A DNA stretch of 33,288 nucleotides from Bacteroidales bacterium (GCA_017549805.1 JAFYNJ010000020.1:1-33288), one strand, 5' to 3'. Positions 6,772-15,996 are shown, counted from the first letter of the stretch. Translations and numbers: made by a program. The notes: generated from the sequence alone by a model not told the origin.

Positions 6772-8526
6772 TCAAGACCATTCGTCCAGTTCAAGCCAAC
6801 GCATTTCCTTCTCATCCAAAAGATCCTTGATCTCTTGCAAACGCTTGCCCAGCTCCTGCAGTTTCTGGTAATCCGAGATGTTGGCCATTTCCTGGTGGAT
6901 CTGCTCCTTTTCGGCTTCCAACGCAGCAATGTCGGTAGTGAGTTGCTGGAATTCCCTTTCCTCCTTGAAACTGCGCTTCGTCTTCTCACGAACCGTTTTG
7001 GGCTGCTCCTCGCGTTTCTGAACGGCTTGCACCTTGCGCTCCTGTTGCTCTTTCTCCCGAAGGTATTCCTTGTATTGGGAGTAGTTGCCCATAAAGCCCT
7101 TGACCTTGCCGTCGCCTTGGAACACGAACAGCTGATCAACCACTTCATCCATAAAATAGCGGTCATGCGAAACTACGAGTAGGCAGCCTTTGTAGGCTTT
7201 CAGGAAATCCTCCAACTTCTGGAGCGTCAGCAGGTCGAGATCGTTGGTGGGCTCGTCGAGAATGAGGAAATTAGGGTTCGACACCAGCACCGTCAGCAGG
7301 TAGAGACGGCGTTTTTCTCCGCCTGAAAGCAAAGCGATGGGCTGTCGCTGCATCTTGTAGGGAAACATGAAATGCGCCAACAATTGGTCGGCAGTATAGA
7401 CCTGGTCCTTGCCGTAATGCAACACATCTGCGATATCGCGGATGGCGTCGATGACGGTCTTGTTCTCATCGAACTGGATGCCTTCCTGACGGTAATAACC
7501 GTAGGTGACCGTATCGCCCACAATGATTCTGCCATGGTCAGGTGCAACCTGTTGAGTAATGAGATTGAGGAACGACGACTTCCCCACCCCATTGGGTCCA
7601 ATAAGCCCGATACGCTCGCCCCGCTTGAACACATAGTCGAAGTCGCGCAGCACTGTTATGTCGTCGTAAGTCTTGGTGACATTATACATCTCAAGGATCT
7701 TGCCGCCGAGGCGTTGGGCTTGAAGGCCAAACTGCAGTTTGTCGTCGGCTTCCTGGTATTTGGCTTTTTCCTTCAAGTCATAGAAGGCATCGATGCGGCT
7801 TTTCGATTTACCCGTTCGTGCCTGTGGAGTGGATCGTATCCACTCCAGCTCGCGGCGAAGCTGCGAGGCCGCCTTTTCGGCGGTGGCACGTTTCACCTCC
7901 TCACGTTCACGGCTCTTCTCAACATAATAGTCGAAGTTGCCGTTGTGCGTGTACATCACGCCTTGATACAACTCGAAGATCTTATTGCAAACCCTGTCGA
8001 GGAAATAGCGGTCATGGGTGACCATCAGCAAGGTGACACTCGACTGGGAGAGGTATCTCTCAAGCCATTCCACCATCTCCACATCAAGGTGGTTGGTAGG
8101 CTCGTCAAGAATCAGGAAATCCGGCTCATGAAGCAACACCAGGGCCAAGGCAAGACGCTTCACTTGTCCGCCTGATAGCTCATCGACGCTTTGCTCCAGG
8201 TTGTTCAATGAAAAACGGGTAAGGTATTGACGCGCTTTCAGCTGCTGCTCGTCGTTCAGGTCGGCAATCAGATCCGAGACATGCGTTCCCTTAGGATATA
8301 CAGGCAACTGTTCCAGATAGCCAACCTTGATGTCGTTGGCGTAAGTAATCGACCCCGTATCGGGACTCTCCTTCCCCACCAAGATTTTCAGCAAGGTGGA
8401 CTTGCCCGAGCCGTTGGTGGCAATCAAGGCCGTCTTGTCGCCCTTCTCGATGCCAAAGGTAACTTGGTCGAACAGCACCTTGATGCCATACGACTTGGAA
8501 ATACCGTCAACACTGAGATAATTCAC
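6772..8526 (-). CDS. ABC-F family ATPase (Uup-like)
   Basis: This 584-residue soluble protein has two ABC domains and no membrane segments, the ABC-F plan. The first Walker A is NGSGKST (about residues 38-44), with signature LSGGQVKRLAL and Walker B ending LDEPTNHLD. The second domain has GPNGVGKSS, LSGGEKRRLYL and LDEPTNDLD. Between them is the basic, helical ABC-F linker (about 200-260). The C-terminal 80 residues form a charged coiled coil, as in Uup. ABC-F proteins act at the ribosome E site or protect it; a specific antibiotic role cannot be claimed. The start is GTG and overlaps the mutarotase stop (GTGA), which suggests translational coupling and fixes the start. Confidence 0.93.
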   Translation of the reverse strand: MNYLSVDGISKSYGIKVLFDQVTFGIEKGDKTALIATNGSGKSTLLKILVGKESPDTGSITYANDIKVGYLEQLPVYPKGTHVSDLIADLNDEQQLKARQYLTRFSLNNLEQSVDELSGGQVKRLALALVLLHEPDFLILDEPTNHLDVEMVEWLERYLSQSSVTLLMVTHDRYFLDRVCNKIFELYQGVMYTHNGNFDYYVEKSREREEVKRATAEKAASQLRRELEWIRSTPQARTGKSKSRIDAFYDLKEKAKYQEADDKLQFGLQAQRLGGKILEMYNVTKTYDDITVLRDFDYVFKRGERIGLIGPNGVGKSSFLNLITQQVAPDHGRIIVGDTVTYGYYRQEGIQFDENKTVIDAIRDIADVLHYGKDQVYTADQLLAHFMFPYKMQRQPIALLSGGEKRRLYLLTVLVSNPNFLILDEPTNDLDLLTLQKLEDFLKAYKGCLLVVSHDRYFMDEVVDQLFVFQGDGKVKGFMGNYSQYKEYLREKEQQERKVQAVQKREEQPKTVREKTKRSFKEEREFQQLTTDIAALEAEKEQIHQEMANISDYQKLQELGKRLQEIKDLLDEKEMRWLELDEWS

Positions 8527-9644
8527 TGCTTCACGCTAAACTTGTAAATGCATGTGTGGGTGTATTGCTCCCCTGGATTCAACACCGGCTTGATGGAAAA
8601 GTTTTCCTGATGGATGGCATCAGGGAAGTTCTGCGTTTCAAGCGCAACGGCACCACGATAGAGATGTTTCCCCCATTTGCCCTGAGCTTCCCCATCAAAG
8701 AAATTGCCGCTATAGAACTGCAATCCAACTTGGTCGCTGAGCACTTCCAGCATGCGACCGCTCATGGGCTCATACAACGTGGCCACAGGTACTATCTTGC
8801 CGTTCACGGCACTGTTGATGATCCAGTTGTGGTCATAGCCATGGCCATTGACCAGCTGGAAATGGTCGCCATCAATGTTATCGCCGATAGCATGCATTTC
8901 ACTGAAGTCAAACGGAGTATCCTTCACCGAAAGGAAACCACCCGTGGGAATCAGAGCCTCGTCCACCGGAAGGATCCATTTGCTGTTGATTTGGAGCTGA
9001 TGGTCCAGCACGGTGTTTCCTTCCCCTTTCAGGTTGAAGAAAGTGTGATTGGAAAGGTTGCACAAGGTCGGCTGGTCTGTAGTGGCAAGATAGTCGATGC
9101 GGAACTCATTATTCTTTGTCAAGGTATAGGTCATGGTAATGTCCAGGTTGCCTGGAAAACCATCTTGACCGTCAGGCAGCACGACATGCATCACCAGCGC
9201 TGAATCGTTGGCACTCACCACATTCCATACCACTCTATCGGTACCAAGAGTACCGCCATGAAGGGTGTTTTCACCGTCGTTCTTCGGCAATTGATATACG
9301 GAGTCGTTCAAGGTGAAGCTGCCGCCAGCAATTCGGTTGGCGCAACGGCCCACCACGGCACCCAAGTAACGTTCGCCCTTGTTGTTCAAATATTGTTCGA
9401 TGTTGTCATATCCCAAAGTGACATCCTCGAAGTTTTTCTTCTTGTCGGGCACCCACAATGCCACCACACGGCCACCATAGTTGGTCACCTGCATGGTGAT
9501 GTCGCCATTGTGCATGGTATAAAGCGACACCTGCTTGCCATCCACTTCCTTGTTGAAATTGGCAGCATCGATGAGTTGTACCTTCTTTCCGCCACAGCTT
9601 ACCAACAGCAACACCATGGCAACCAAAACGAATAGTCTTTTCAT
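8523..9644 (-). CDS. galM: Aldose 1-epimerase (galactose mutarotase), lipoprotein
   Basis: This 373-residue GalM-type enzyme interconverts alpha and beta anomers of aldoses. It begins with a lipoprotein signal ending LLLVSC (Cys17), so it acts outside the cytoplasm, which is frequent in Bacteroidota. Family motifs include NYGGRV near the start, GRCANRIAGG, NDGENTLHGG, LSNHTFFNL (catalytic His region) and VALETQNFPDAIHQ (catalytic Glu region). It is followed with a 4-bp overlap by the ABC-F gene, an unrelated function. A -7 box lies at 9672-9679. Length is typical for the family plus signal. Confidence 0.94.
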   Translation of the reverse strand: MKRLFVLVAMVLLLVSCGGKKVQLIDAANFNKEVDGKQVSLYTMHNGDITMQVTNYGGRVVALWVPDKKKNFEDVTLGYDNIEQYLNNKGERYLGAVVGRCANRIAGGSFTLNDSVYQLPKNDGENTLHGGTLGTDRVVWNVVSANDSALVMHVVLPDGQDGFPGNLDITMTYTLTKNNEFRIDYLATTDQPTLCNLSNHTFFNLKGEGNTVLDHQLQINSKWILPVDEALIPTGGFLSVKDTPFDFSEMHAIGDNIDGDHFQLVNGHGYDHNWIINSAVNGKIVPVATLYEPMSGRMLEVLSDQVGLQFYSGNFFDGEAQGKWGKHLYRGAVALETQNFPDAIHQENFSIKPVLNPGEQYTHTCIYKFSVKQ

Positions 9645-9671
9645 AAAGTCAGTCCTTTAAATAAGAAGCCG

Positions 9672-9679
9672 CAAAATTA
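9672..9679 (-). promoter_or_regulatory. -7 box for the mutarotase and ABC-F genes
   Basis: The minus strand reads TAATTTTG, a match to TAnnTTTG, 28 bp before the ATG. There is no clear TTG at -33 (that position reads TTTT), so the call is moderate. Confidence 0.5.
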
Positions 9680-9692
9680 GTCATTTTTTCAT

Positions 9693-11129
9693 TCAATGAA
9701 AAGCGCGGCGCACACCTTTATATGAAACGGTCTTTTGTTGACGCAGATACATGATAACCATCTCTTCGGAAGTCATATACTGGCTCTCGCCATCGTCAAG
9801 ACTCTCGAAACGCAAGGTGGATGCCATATAGCTGTTCATGGCCACCTTATAGGTAGCATCTTTCGAAAAGCGGCCTTTGTCGGGTATGATTTCAACCGAT
9901 TTCGGATAGCCGTCGTAATCGGTGTTGACCGTATAGGTCATGCCTGAGACAAACGAAGGATATCGACCGTTTTTCTTATAGGTTTCCATGATGAAATGTT
10001 CCAGCTGCTTGCCCTTCATGGTGTAAACAATCACGTCGTTATTGAAAGGATCGATGTTATAGACATCCTTGACCGTAATCGGACCCGTCTTAAGTCGGTC
10101 GATCCTGATGCCACCGGTATTGTTAAAGGCAAAATCAGCGCCACTGACCGATCGAATGGCATCGGTTACAAGGCAGCCAAGCTCTTCCCTGTCTTCAAAG
10201 GGCGTAATGGCAGTGGCCAGCGCCTCGCTGAAGCTCTTGTTGCTATTGAAACTGTCAAGAAGCGACTTGACCTTAGCATTTTTCTTGCTGAAATGCTGCA
10301 CGTCGAAGTTCTGGGCTTTCACCTCCGTCACCTTGCCTCGCTGGACTGTAAACAGGACCAACGTGGCATATTTCAGGCTCGATCCGGCCTGCGTAACCAT
10401 GACACCATTGTGTTTTTGTGGCGTTTCCACAAAGGTATGGGAATGGCCGCCCAAGATGGCATCGAATTCAGGAAAGCGCATCGCAACATCCACATCCTCC
10501 TCAAAACCCAGATGCGACAAGAGGATGAACACATCTGCCTTGTTCCTCAAGAACATGTAGTCGGGAAGCACATCGATGCCCTTCTCAAAACTGATGTCCT
10601 TGAAATGCATGGGATGTGCTCCTGGAATCCCGCTGGCTCGGGTTTCCACGATACTTACCACGGCGATATTCAGCCCTTGGTTGTTCAAAATCGCGTAGGG
10701 TTGGACATCCAACTTCACCTTGTTGGGAATCACTAAATTGGCGCACAGGAAAGGAAAATGGGCATCTTCAATGTTCCGTTGCAGACCCTCTATACCACCG
10801 TCAAACTCGTGGTTGCCTACCGCCGAAAGGTCAAAGCCCACTTCGTTCATCAAGGCGATCATAGGATAGTTGGTGGGGTCATACTGGTCGTTGATGGGAT
10901 TCCCCGTTCGGTTGTCGCCTGCCGAGAACACCAACAAGTCGGGATAAACACCTCGCAAACTGTCCACCAGACCCGCGAACTGCGGCATCTGGTCGATAGC
11001 TGCATGCATGTCATTCACGGAAAGCACCGCCACCACCTTCGACGCCCCGGTTTGCGAAGGCATCTTACATGAGCTCAGAAAACACACAAGGGCTGTCAGC
11101 AAACAGCCGAGAGTCAACAACTTTTTCAT
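9693..11129 (-). CDS. Metallophosphatase / 5'-nucleotidase lipoprotein (UshA type)
   Basis: This 478-residue protein has a lipoprotein signal (lipobox FLSSC, Cys21). The N-terminal calcineurin-like phosphoesterase domain carries the metal-ligand motifs in order: VNDMHAAID, SAGDNRTGNP, AVGNHEFDGG, LLSHLGF and GGHSHT. From about residue 280 a C-terminal 5'-nucleotidase substrate domain follows (NTGGIRID, then FNNDVIVYTMKG). Such enzymes hydrolyse nucleotides and related phosphate esters outside the cytoplasm, freeing nucleoside and phosphate for uptake. The first metal motif reads NDMH rather than the more usual ND(F/L)HG, a mild variation. The gene diverges from the hybrid kinase with a shared 62-bp promoter region. 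Confidence 0.93.
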   Translation of the reverse strand: MKKLLTLGCLLTALVCFLSSCKMPSQTGASKVVAVLSVNDMHAAIDQMPQFAGLVDSLRGVYPDLLVFSAGDNRTGNPINDQYDPTNYPMIALMNEVGFDLSAVGNHEFDGGIEGLQRNIEDAHFPFLCANLVIPNKVKLDVQPYAILNNQGLNIAVVSIVETRASGIPGAHPMHFKDISFEKGIDVLPDYMFLRNKADVFILLSHLGFEEDVDVAMRFPEFDAILGGHSHTFVETPQKHNGVMVTQAGSSLKYATLVLFTVQRGKVTEVKAQNFDVQHFSKKNAKVKSLLDSFNSNKSFSEALATAITPFEDREELGCLVTDAIRSVSGADFAFNNTGGIRIDRLKTGPITVKDVYNIDPFNNDVIVYTMKGKQLEHFIMETYKKNGRYPSFVSGMTYTVNTDYDGYPKSVEIIPDKGRFSKDATYKVAMNSYMASTLRFESLDDGESQYMTSEEMVIMYLRQQKTVSYKGVRRAFH

Positions 11130-11146
11130 ATTGTGGAATTTTATTG

Positions 11147-11154
11147 CAAAAATA
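11147..11154 (-). promoter_or_regulatory. -7 box of the nucleotidase gene
   Basis: TATTTTTG on the minus strand, 17 bp before the ATG, so the leader is about 10 nt. No TTG is visible at -33. It faces away from the kinase -7 box at 11176-11183, so both promoters share upstream DNA. Confidence 0.55.
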
Positions 11155-11175
11155 CAATTTTTTCGGAATTAGTAT

Positions 11176-11183
11176 TATTTTTG
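11176..11183 (+). promoter_or_regulatory. -7 box of the hybrid kinase gene
   Basis: TATTTTTG on the plus strand. Transcription should begin about 11188-11191, only a few bases before the ATG at 11192, so the mRNA would be leaderless or nearly so. No good -33 element is visible. Confidence 0.5.
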
Positions 11184-11191
11184 CCAGAAGA

Positions 11192-13567
11192 ATGGTCAGG
11201 CATATTGAAAGAAGAACGAGCTGGAGAGTGGTTTTCACCAATCTGTTGGTCATCGCCTTGTGCGGTGCCATGTTCTATTATATCTACAAGTTGCAGGGAT
11301 CCATACAAAACCAGCGGGTCAACCTCGATGTGCAGAACGATGCGCTCAACCTCACGAACCGCTTCACCCAGCTGGTCCATCAAGCCCAATCCGAAGCCAA
11401 TCTTTTTGCCTTTACCGACAATCCCAAGCACTTGAAGCAATTCGGTGTCTTGAACAATGAGATCAACCAGTGTGCCGATTCCATCCTCGTCCTATTGCCC
11501 AGCAAGGAGAACGAATCCCGTATCCGTGAAGTCGAACGACTCATCATGCGGAAAGGGCAAATCAGCTATGTGCTTTCGCGACAGTTCTACTATTACGATC
11601 CCTTGGCGGAAATCGACGCCCGCCTGAAGGCTTTCACACCCCCCACTCCGCCTACATTCAACCCCAACGACAAGGACAGCATTGCTCAAGCCAGTAGCAG
11701 CATCACACTGGTCAACGACTCGACCATCGACATCCTGAGCGACCTGAAGATTCTCTCGGAAAAGGCCAAAACCGAATACAAACGGCGCATCAAGGAATAT
11801 GAGAAAAAGACGGCTGAGCTGATCACCGACGACAACCACCTATCGGAAGAGATCTCCGAGCTGTTGCTTGCACTCAACAAGGAGATTCTTGAATCGGCGC
11901 TATTGGAGATGGAAATCAGCGAGAGCATCATCGACGAGAACATGACTGCCTCGACCTATATCGGAGGCATCGTAGTCATATTGATCATCATTTTCGTCAT
12001 CTTGATTCTCAGCGACGTAAACAAAGGATTCAGGGCCAGAAAAGCAGCAGAAAAGGCCCGAAACGACGCCGAGGAAGCGCGGAAAAAGACAGAGGAAATC
12101 ATGGAAAACCGCCACAAGATGCTCCTCACCGTCTCACACGACATCAAAACCCCGCTGGCTTCCATCTTGGGCAATTTGGAACTGATGGACAACACCGGCA
12201 ACGAGAAGGAGGCCAACTCGATACAGCAATCGGCCGACCATATCCTCAACCTCCTGAGCAACTTGCTTGAGTTCTCCAGTCTGGAACAAGGCATGCTGCA
12301 AGTGGAGAAAAAGCCTTTCAACGCCCGCCAGCTGTGCGACGAAACCGCCTCGATGTTCGAGCCCATTGCCCAAAAGAAAAACCTTGTCTTCGATTATAGG
12401 AACGACATCAAGGATACCCTGTATGTCAATTCCGACCAGCTGAAGATCAGACAAATTATCAGCAACCTCATTTCCAATGCCATCAAATACACCATTGAAG
12501 GCAAGATCGGTTTCAAAGCCAGCTATGAAAACGGCAGTTTGGTATTCCGCATTCAGGATACCGGCATCGGCATCCCGAAAGACAAGGTCGAGGATATCTT
12601 CAAGCCCTTCGTGCGCACCGACAGCGGCAGCAAGCTTTCGGAAGGCAGCGGCTATGGCCTTTCGGTGGTCAAGGGTCTCACCGACCTGATGAAAGGCAGC
12701 ATTGACGTGGATTCGGAAGTTGGAAAAGGGAGCCTGTTCACCGTGAGCATTCCAGCAGAAGTTGAGCTGGTAGAAGACGGCCAACTCATCGACACCTCGA
12801 ACACCGAGTCCAGCAAGGAAGTTGTTCCTGAGACTGCGGAGCACCACATCTTGATCATCGACGACGACGAGTCGCTACTTACCGTTATCAGCAACATGAT
12901 CGGCAAGTTGGGCCATCAAGTGCGTATCTGCCGTTCAAAGATCGACCTGGATGATGCCATGCAGCAGCCCGACACCTTCGACTGCGTCCTCACCGACCGC
13001 GAGATGGGTGCCTTGAGCGGCAACGACATCTTGAAGCTGTTCAAGGCGGCCACCCCCGACAAGCCCGTCTATCTGATGACTGCTCGCATGGACTACGACA
13101 CCGAGAAAGCCAAGGAAGAAGGCTTTGACGGGTTCCTGCAAAAGCCTTTCAACCTTAAAACCTTGGAAGGACTTTTCGGACGTCACATCCCAGAGGAAAA
13201 AACGGAGAAGATCTCCAGCTTCACCGACTTTCCCGAGTTTTGCCAGATGATGGATGACGATGAAGAAGCCATCAGAGGCATCCTTACCGTTTTTGCCCAC
13301 TCCACCGCCGACAATCTTGTGGCGCTAAACGAATCTATGGAAACCGACGACTTTGCCACTGCACAGGCACTATGCCACAAGATGCTGCCCATGTTCATCC
13401 AACTACAACAGGACGAGGCTGTCCCCTTCCTTTCCAGGATGAACGAATCGAAAGGCAGTGCCGAGGGTGCCATCGCCTATCCTGAATGGAAAGACGAAGC
13501 TGTCAAGTTCATGGCAAATGCCGATGCTTTAATGGAACTGCTCGCGGAAAAATACGGCATTGAATAG
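11192..13567 (+). CDS. Hybrid sensor histidine kinase with receiver and Hpt domains
   Basis: This is a 791-residue membrane kinase. TM1 is at about residues 11-30. A roughly 240-residue extracytoplasmic, mostly helical sensor region follows, then a second TM segment (around 255-275, GGIVVILIIIFVILIL). The HisKA domain has phospho-acceptor His316 in VSHDIKTPLASILGN. The ATPase domain has DTGIGIP and GSGYGLSVV. A receiver domain has Asp602 in LTDREMG and the IDDDE acidic pocket. The C-terminal Hpt-like domain has His729 in LCHKMLPMF. This gives a full His-Asp-His relay, whose final acceptor is plausibly the NtrC-type regulator encoded convergently 2 bp downstream. The frame is open from 11069, but 11192 is preferred because the promoter lies between and TM1 starts soon after. 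The signal sensed is unknown. Confidence 0.92.
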   Translation: MVRHIERRTSWRVVFTNLLVIALCGAMFYYIYKLQGSIQNQRVNLDVQNDALNLTNRFTQLVHQAQSEANLFAFTDNPKHLKQFGVLNNEINQCADSILVLLPSKENESRIREVERLIMRKGQISYVLSRQFYYYDPLAEIDARLKAFTPPTPPTFNPNDKDSIAQASSSITLVNDSTIDILSDLKILSEKAKTEYKRRIKEYEKKTAELITDDNHLSEEISELLLALNKEILESALLEMEISESIIDENMTASTYIGGIVVILIIIFVILILSDVNKGFRARKAAEKARNDAEEARKKTEEIMENRHKMLLTVSHDIKTPLASILGNLELMDNTGNEKEANSIQQSADHILNLLSNLLEFSSLEQGMLQVEKKPFNARQLCDETASMFEPIAQKKNLVFDYRNDIKDTLYVNSDQLKIRQIISNLISNAIKYTIEGKIGFKASYENGSLVFRIQDTGIGIPKDKVEDIFKPFVRTDSGSKLSEGSGYGLSVVKGLTDLMKGSIDVDSEVGKGSLFTVSIPAEVELVEDGQLIDTSNTESSKEVVPETAEHHILIIDDDESLLTVISNMIGKLGHQVRICRSKIDLDDAMQQPDTFDCVLTDREMGALSGNDILKLFKAATPDKPVYLMTARMDYDTEKAKEEGFDGFLQKPFNLKTLEGLFGRHIPEEKTEKISSFTDFPEFCQMMDDDEEAIRGILTVFAHSTADNLVALNESMETDDFATAQALCHKMLPMFIQLQQDEAVPFLSRMNESKGSAEGAIAYPEWKDEAVKFMANADALMELLAEKYGIE

Positions 13568-13569
13568 CA

Positions 13570-14898
13570 TTAAAGGTCCATCCCGTATTGATGCATCTTG
13601 TTGTATAAGGTCTTTCGGTCCACTTGAAGAAGCTTGGCGGCTACTGTTTTGTTGCCACGAGCCTTCATAAGCGCCGCTTCGATCTGTTCCCTTTCGTTAC
13701 CTGGACGAAGCGCAAAGCTGTCATTTGATGTTTCAGCTGGTTTTTCAGGTTGCTCCAAATAAACCGGGAGATCCTCCACCTCGATGTAGTCGCCCTCTGA
13801 AAAGAGCACGCAACGACGGATCACATTGCGCAGTTCACGGAGGTTGCCGTTCCAAGGCATCTTCTTCATCGCAGCGATTGCCTTGGGAGAAACGCCCTTG
13901 ATGTCTTTGCCCAACTCCTCATTGGCCTGTGAGACGAAGAAGGTCACGAACTCCTCCAGGTCATCCATACGGTCGCGCAGCGGCGGCACTTGCAGGGTGA
14001 ATTCGTTCAAACGATGATAAAGGTCTTGGCGGAAACGTCCCTGTTCTATGGACTTCTCGATGTTTTCGTTGGTGGCGGCCACGATTCTCACGTCCACATT
14101 CACATCGACTGCCGAACCCACGGGACGCACCTTCTGTTCCTGAAGCGAACGCAGCAGCTGCATCTGCACCTCGTAGGGCAAGTTCCCCACCTCATCGAGA
14201 AACACCGTGCCGCCCTTGGCTTGTTCAAAGACGCCTTTCTTGTCGGCAATGGCCGAGGTAAAGGAGCCCTTCAGATGGCCGAAAAGCTCACTGGGAGCAA
14301 GCTCCTTGGAAAGACTCCCACAGTCCACAGCGATGAACGGCTTATCGCGTCGCGGGCTGCATTCATGAATCATCTCAGCAATGTATTCCTTTCCAGTGCC
14401 ACTCTCACCCAAAATCAGTACGGAGAACTTGGTAGGTGCCACCAGCTCCACATGCTTGTAAAGGCGTTGGATGGCTTCACTCTTGCCTTTGACCATCACC
14501 TTCTTGGGCAGGAACAGTTCTTCGATCTCCGGTTCCGACTCCAAGGCAGCCACGATCTTTTCCTCCAGCAAGCTGGGGTTAATGGGCTTTTTCAGATAGT
14601 CGAACGCTCCCAGCTTCATGGCCGAGACAGCGGTCTGTACTTCTGCGTATCCTGTCATCACGATAAAGGGGACATGGCTTTTGAGCTGTTCACGGACCCA
14701 CGACATCAACAGGATGCCGTCCCCGTCGGGAAGACGGAGATCCGTCAAGATCAAATCGATTTTCTTTGAAGAGATCTCCTTCTTGGCTTGGGCATACTGG
14801 GTGGCCAGTACGACGTCATAGTCGTTCTTTTTCAGCCAGGTCTGAAGCATCACTCCAAAAGAGGCATCGTCTTCGACAATCAAAATGGTGTGTTTCAT
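13570..14898 (-). CDS. Sigma-54-type response regulator (NtrC family), GSFTSA variant
   Basis: This 442-residue regulator has the NtrC layout. The receiver domain (residues 1-120) has the acidic pair ED at 9-10 and acceptor Asp53 in LTDLRLPDGDG. The AAA+ domain has Walker A GESGTGKE and Walker B-type GGTVFLDEVG. The C-terminal Fis-like helix-turn-helix is KTVAAKLLQVDRKTLYNKM. The loop that contacts sigma-54, normally GAFTGA, reads GSFTSA here, so its ability to activate sigma-54 polymerase is open. Start 14898 is chosen because the upstream starts (14925, 14913) lie in or next to the promoter. It is the probable partner of the convergent hybrid kinase; the stop codons are 2 bp apart. Confidence 0.92.
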   Translation of the reverse strand: MKHTILIVEDDASFGVMLQTWLKKNDYDVVLATQYAQAKKEISSKKIDLILTDLRLPDGDGILLMSWVREQLKSHVPFIVMTGYAEVQTAVSAMKLGAFDYLKKPINPSLLEEKIVAALESEPEIEELFLPKKVMVKGKSEAIQRLYKHVELVAPTKFSVLILGESGTGKEYIAEMIHECSPRRDKPFIAVDCGSLSKELAPSELFGHLKGSFTSAIADKKGVFEQAKGGTVFLDEVGNLPYEVQMQLLRSLQEQKVRPVGSAVDVNVDVRIVAATNENIEKSIEQGRFRQDLYHRLNEFTLQVPPLRDRMDDLEEFVTFFVSQANEELGKDIKGVSPKAIAAMKKMPWNGNLRELRNVIRRCVLFSEGDYIEVEDLPVYLEQPEKPAETSNDSFALRPGNEREQIEAALMKARGNKTVAAKLLQVDRKTLYNKMHQYGMDL

Positions 14899-14914
14899 GA
14901 CAGGAATTATCATG

Positions 14915-14945
14915 CAAAGATACAAAAAGATGTCAAATGCACAAA
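14915..14945 (-). promoter_or_regulatory. Promoter of the NtrC-type regulator
   Basis: The minus strand has TTTG, 19 bp, then TATCTTTG (box 14915-14922), a full consensus match. The start site should be near 14908, about 10 nt before the ATG. The TTTG element lies in the T-run of the terminator of the preceding gene. Confidence 0.8.
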
Positions 14946-14978
14946 AAAAAGAAGCCTTGCAACGGGGAGAAGCAAGGC
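14942..14978 (-). terminator. Intrinsic terminator after the coiled-coil lipoprotein gene
   Basis: A 7-bp perfect stem (GCCTTGC at 14954-14960 with GCAAGGC at 14972-14978) is followed on the minus strand by TTCTTTTTTTTG. It lies 29 bp after the lipoprotein stop codon. The T-run also supplies the -33 TTTG of the next promoter. Confidence 0.85.
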
Positions 14979-15006
14979 ATTCGTAAAATTGAAAACGAGC
15001 AGAATT

Positions 15007-15894
15007 TTATTTGATGGAGATAATCAAATAATTAGATGTATTCCAAAAAGCGTCAGGGTTGAGGATATTGAGAGAGAGCATTCCATCATCGCCCTGAGTT
15101 AACTGGTAACTGCTTTCTGGATGATTTGTCAGTATTGTTGCTTTTTTGGTATTCAATGCAATGACCTTCAGTTGGCGCTTGTCAGCGGCAATCATCAAGT
15201 TCTTGTTGATATCGGAGGAAACGCCGGACTTGCTGAACAAACCGCCTTTGGTTGCCAATCCCAGTTCCTTCAGTGTTTCCATGGGTGCCACGAAATAATG
15301 CACCGTATTCAACTCGGTCTCCTGGATTTGAATGGTGGCTTTTTGTTCCGCATTCTGAATGTTGAGGCTGTCGATGTTCTCGTTCAGGTCACGCACATTC
15401 TGGTTGAGGTTGTCCACCTGTTCAGTGAGGTTGGCCACTTGCGCCTGGCTTGCATTCAGCTCATTACGCAGATTATTGATATAGGTGTCTTTTTCGTCCA
15501 ATTCTTTCTTCAAACGATTGATGGTGGCATTCAGCTGCTTCGATGTGGATCCTGATTGAGCCAATTGCTTTTCGAGTTCCTCGATTTTAGCCTTGTTCTG
15601 CTGAATGGTGCGGTCAATCGCTTCGATCTGTGAAACGGCATAGTTGGTGTTGCCTTCCTGATTCTCGATCATGATGATGTTTTCAGCTTCACGAACCGTT
15701 TGCAATGCCGTCTCGATCTCGTTGATGGTACGCAACGATGCTTCAAAATCGGTAGTGACATTGCTTGCCACAACCAACAGGGAGTCACGCTCTGCCACAA
15801 CGGTGTCATATTTGCTTGAGCTCACAAAACAAGCGTTGAGAACCATTGCAAGAGAGCAAATACCTAATATTGAAACGATCTTTTTCATATCCAT
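15007..15894 (-). CDS. Coiled-coil lipoprotein of unknown function
   Basis: This 295-residue protein has a lipoprotein signal (hydrophobic stretch, then LNAC near residue 22). Residues about 30-200 are an almost unbroken coiled coil rich in N, Q, E and L heptads (for example LTEQVDNLNQNVRDLNENID). A globular C-terminal domain of about 95 residues begins near HYFVAPMETLKELGLA and ends YLIISIK. I do not recognise a defined function. Coiled-coil lipoproteins of this shape occur across Bacteroidota, some annotated as Cbp1-like collagen-binding adhesins, but I cannot confirm that here. Two in-frame starts (15894, 15888) differ by two residues. It has its own promoter and terminator, so it is monocistronic, and it diverges from the ureohydrolase gene. 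Confidence 0.85.
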   Translation of the reverse strand: MDMKKIVSILGICSLAMVLNACFVSSSKYDTVVAERDSLLVVASNVTTDFEASLRTINEIETALQTVREAENIIMIENQEGNTNYAVSQIEAIDRTIQQNKAKIEELEKQLAQSGSTSKQLNATINRLKKELDEKDTYINNLRNELNASQAQVANLTEQVDNLNQNVRDLNENIDSLNIQNAEQKATIQIQETELNTVHYFVAPMETLKELGLATKGGLFSKSGVSSDINKNLMIAADKRQLKVIALNTKKATILTNHPESSYQLTQGDDGMLSLNILNPDAFWNTSNYLIISIK

Positions 15895-15928
15895 TTTAAT
15901 TCGCCGCTCCTAAGCGCCAAATTCGTGC

Positions 15929-15936
15929 CAAATGTA
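15929..15936 (-). promoter_or_regulatory. -7 box of the coiled-coil lipoprotein gene
   Basis: The minus strand reads TACATTTG, 34 bp before the ATG. No consensus -33 element sits at the right distance, so the call rests on the -7 box and position. Confidence 0.5.
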
Positions 15937-15996
15937 GAATTTCAAATAAATCTCTGATTTTCAATAATTTAAAAACTCTGTCATTTGTAATTGTTG

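Noticed and set aside
11069-11191. 41-residue N-terminal extension of the hybrid kinase
   Set aside because: It would start inside the nucleotidase gene and cross both promoters; TM1 and a good ATG follow at 11192.
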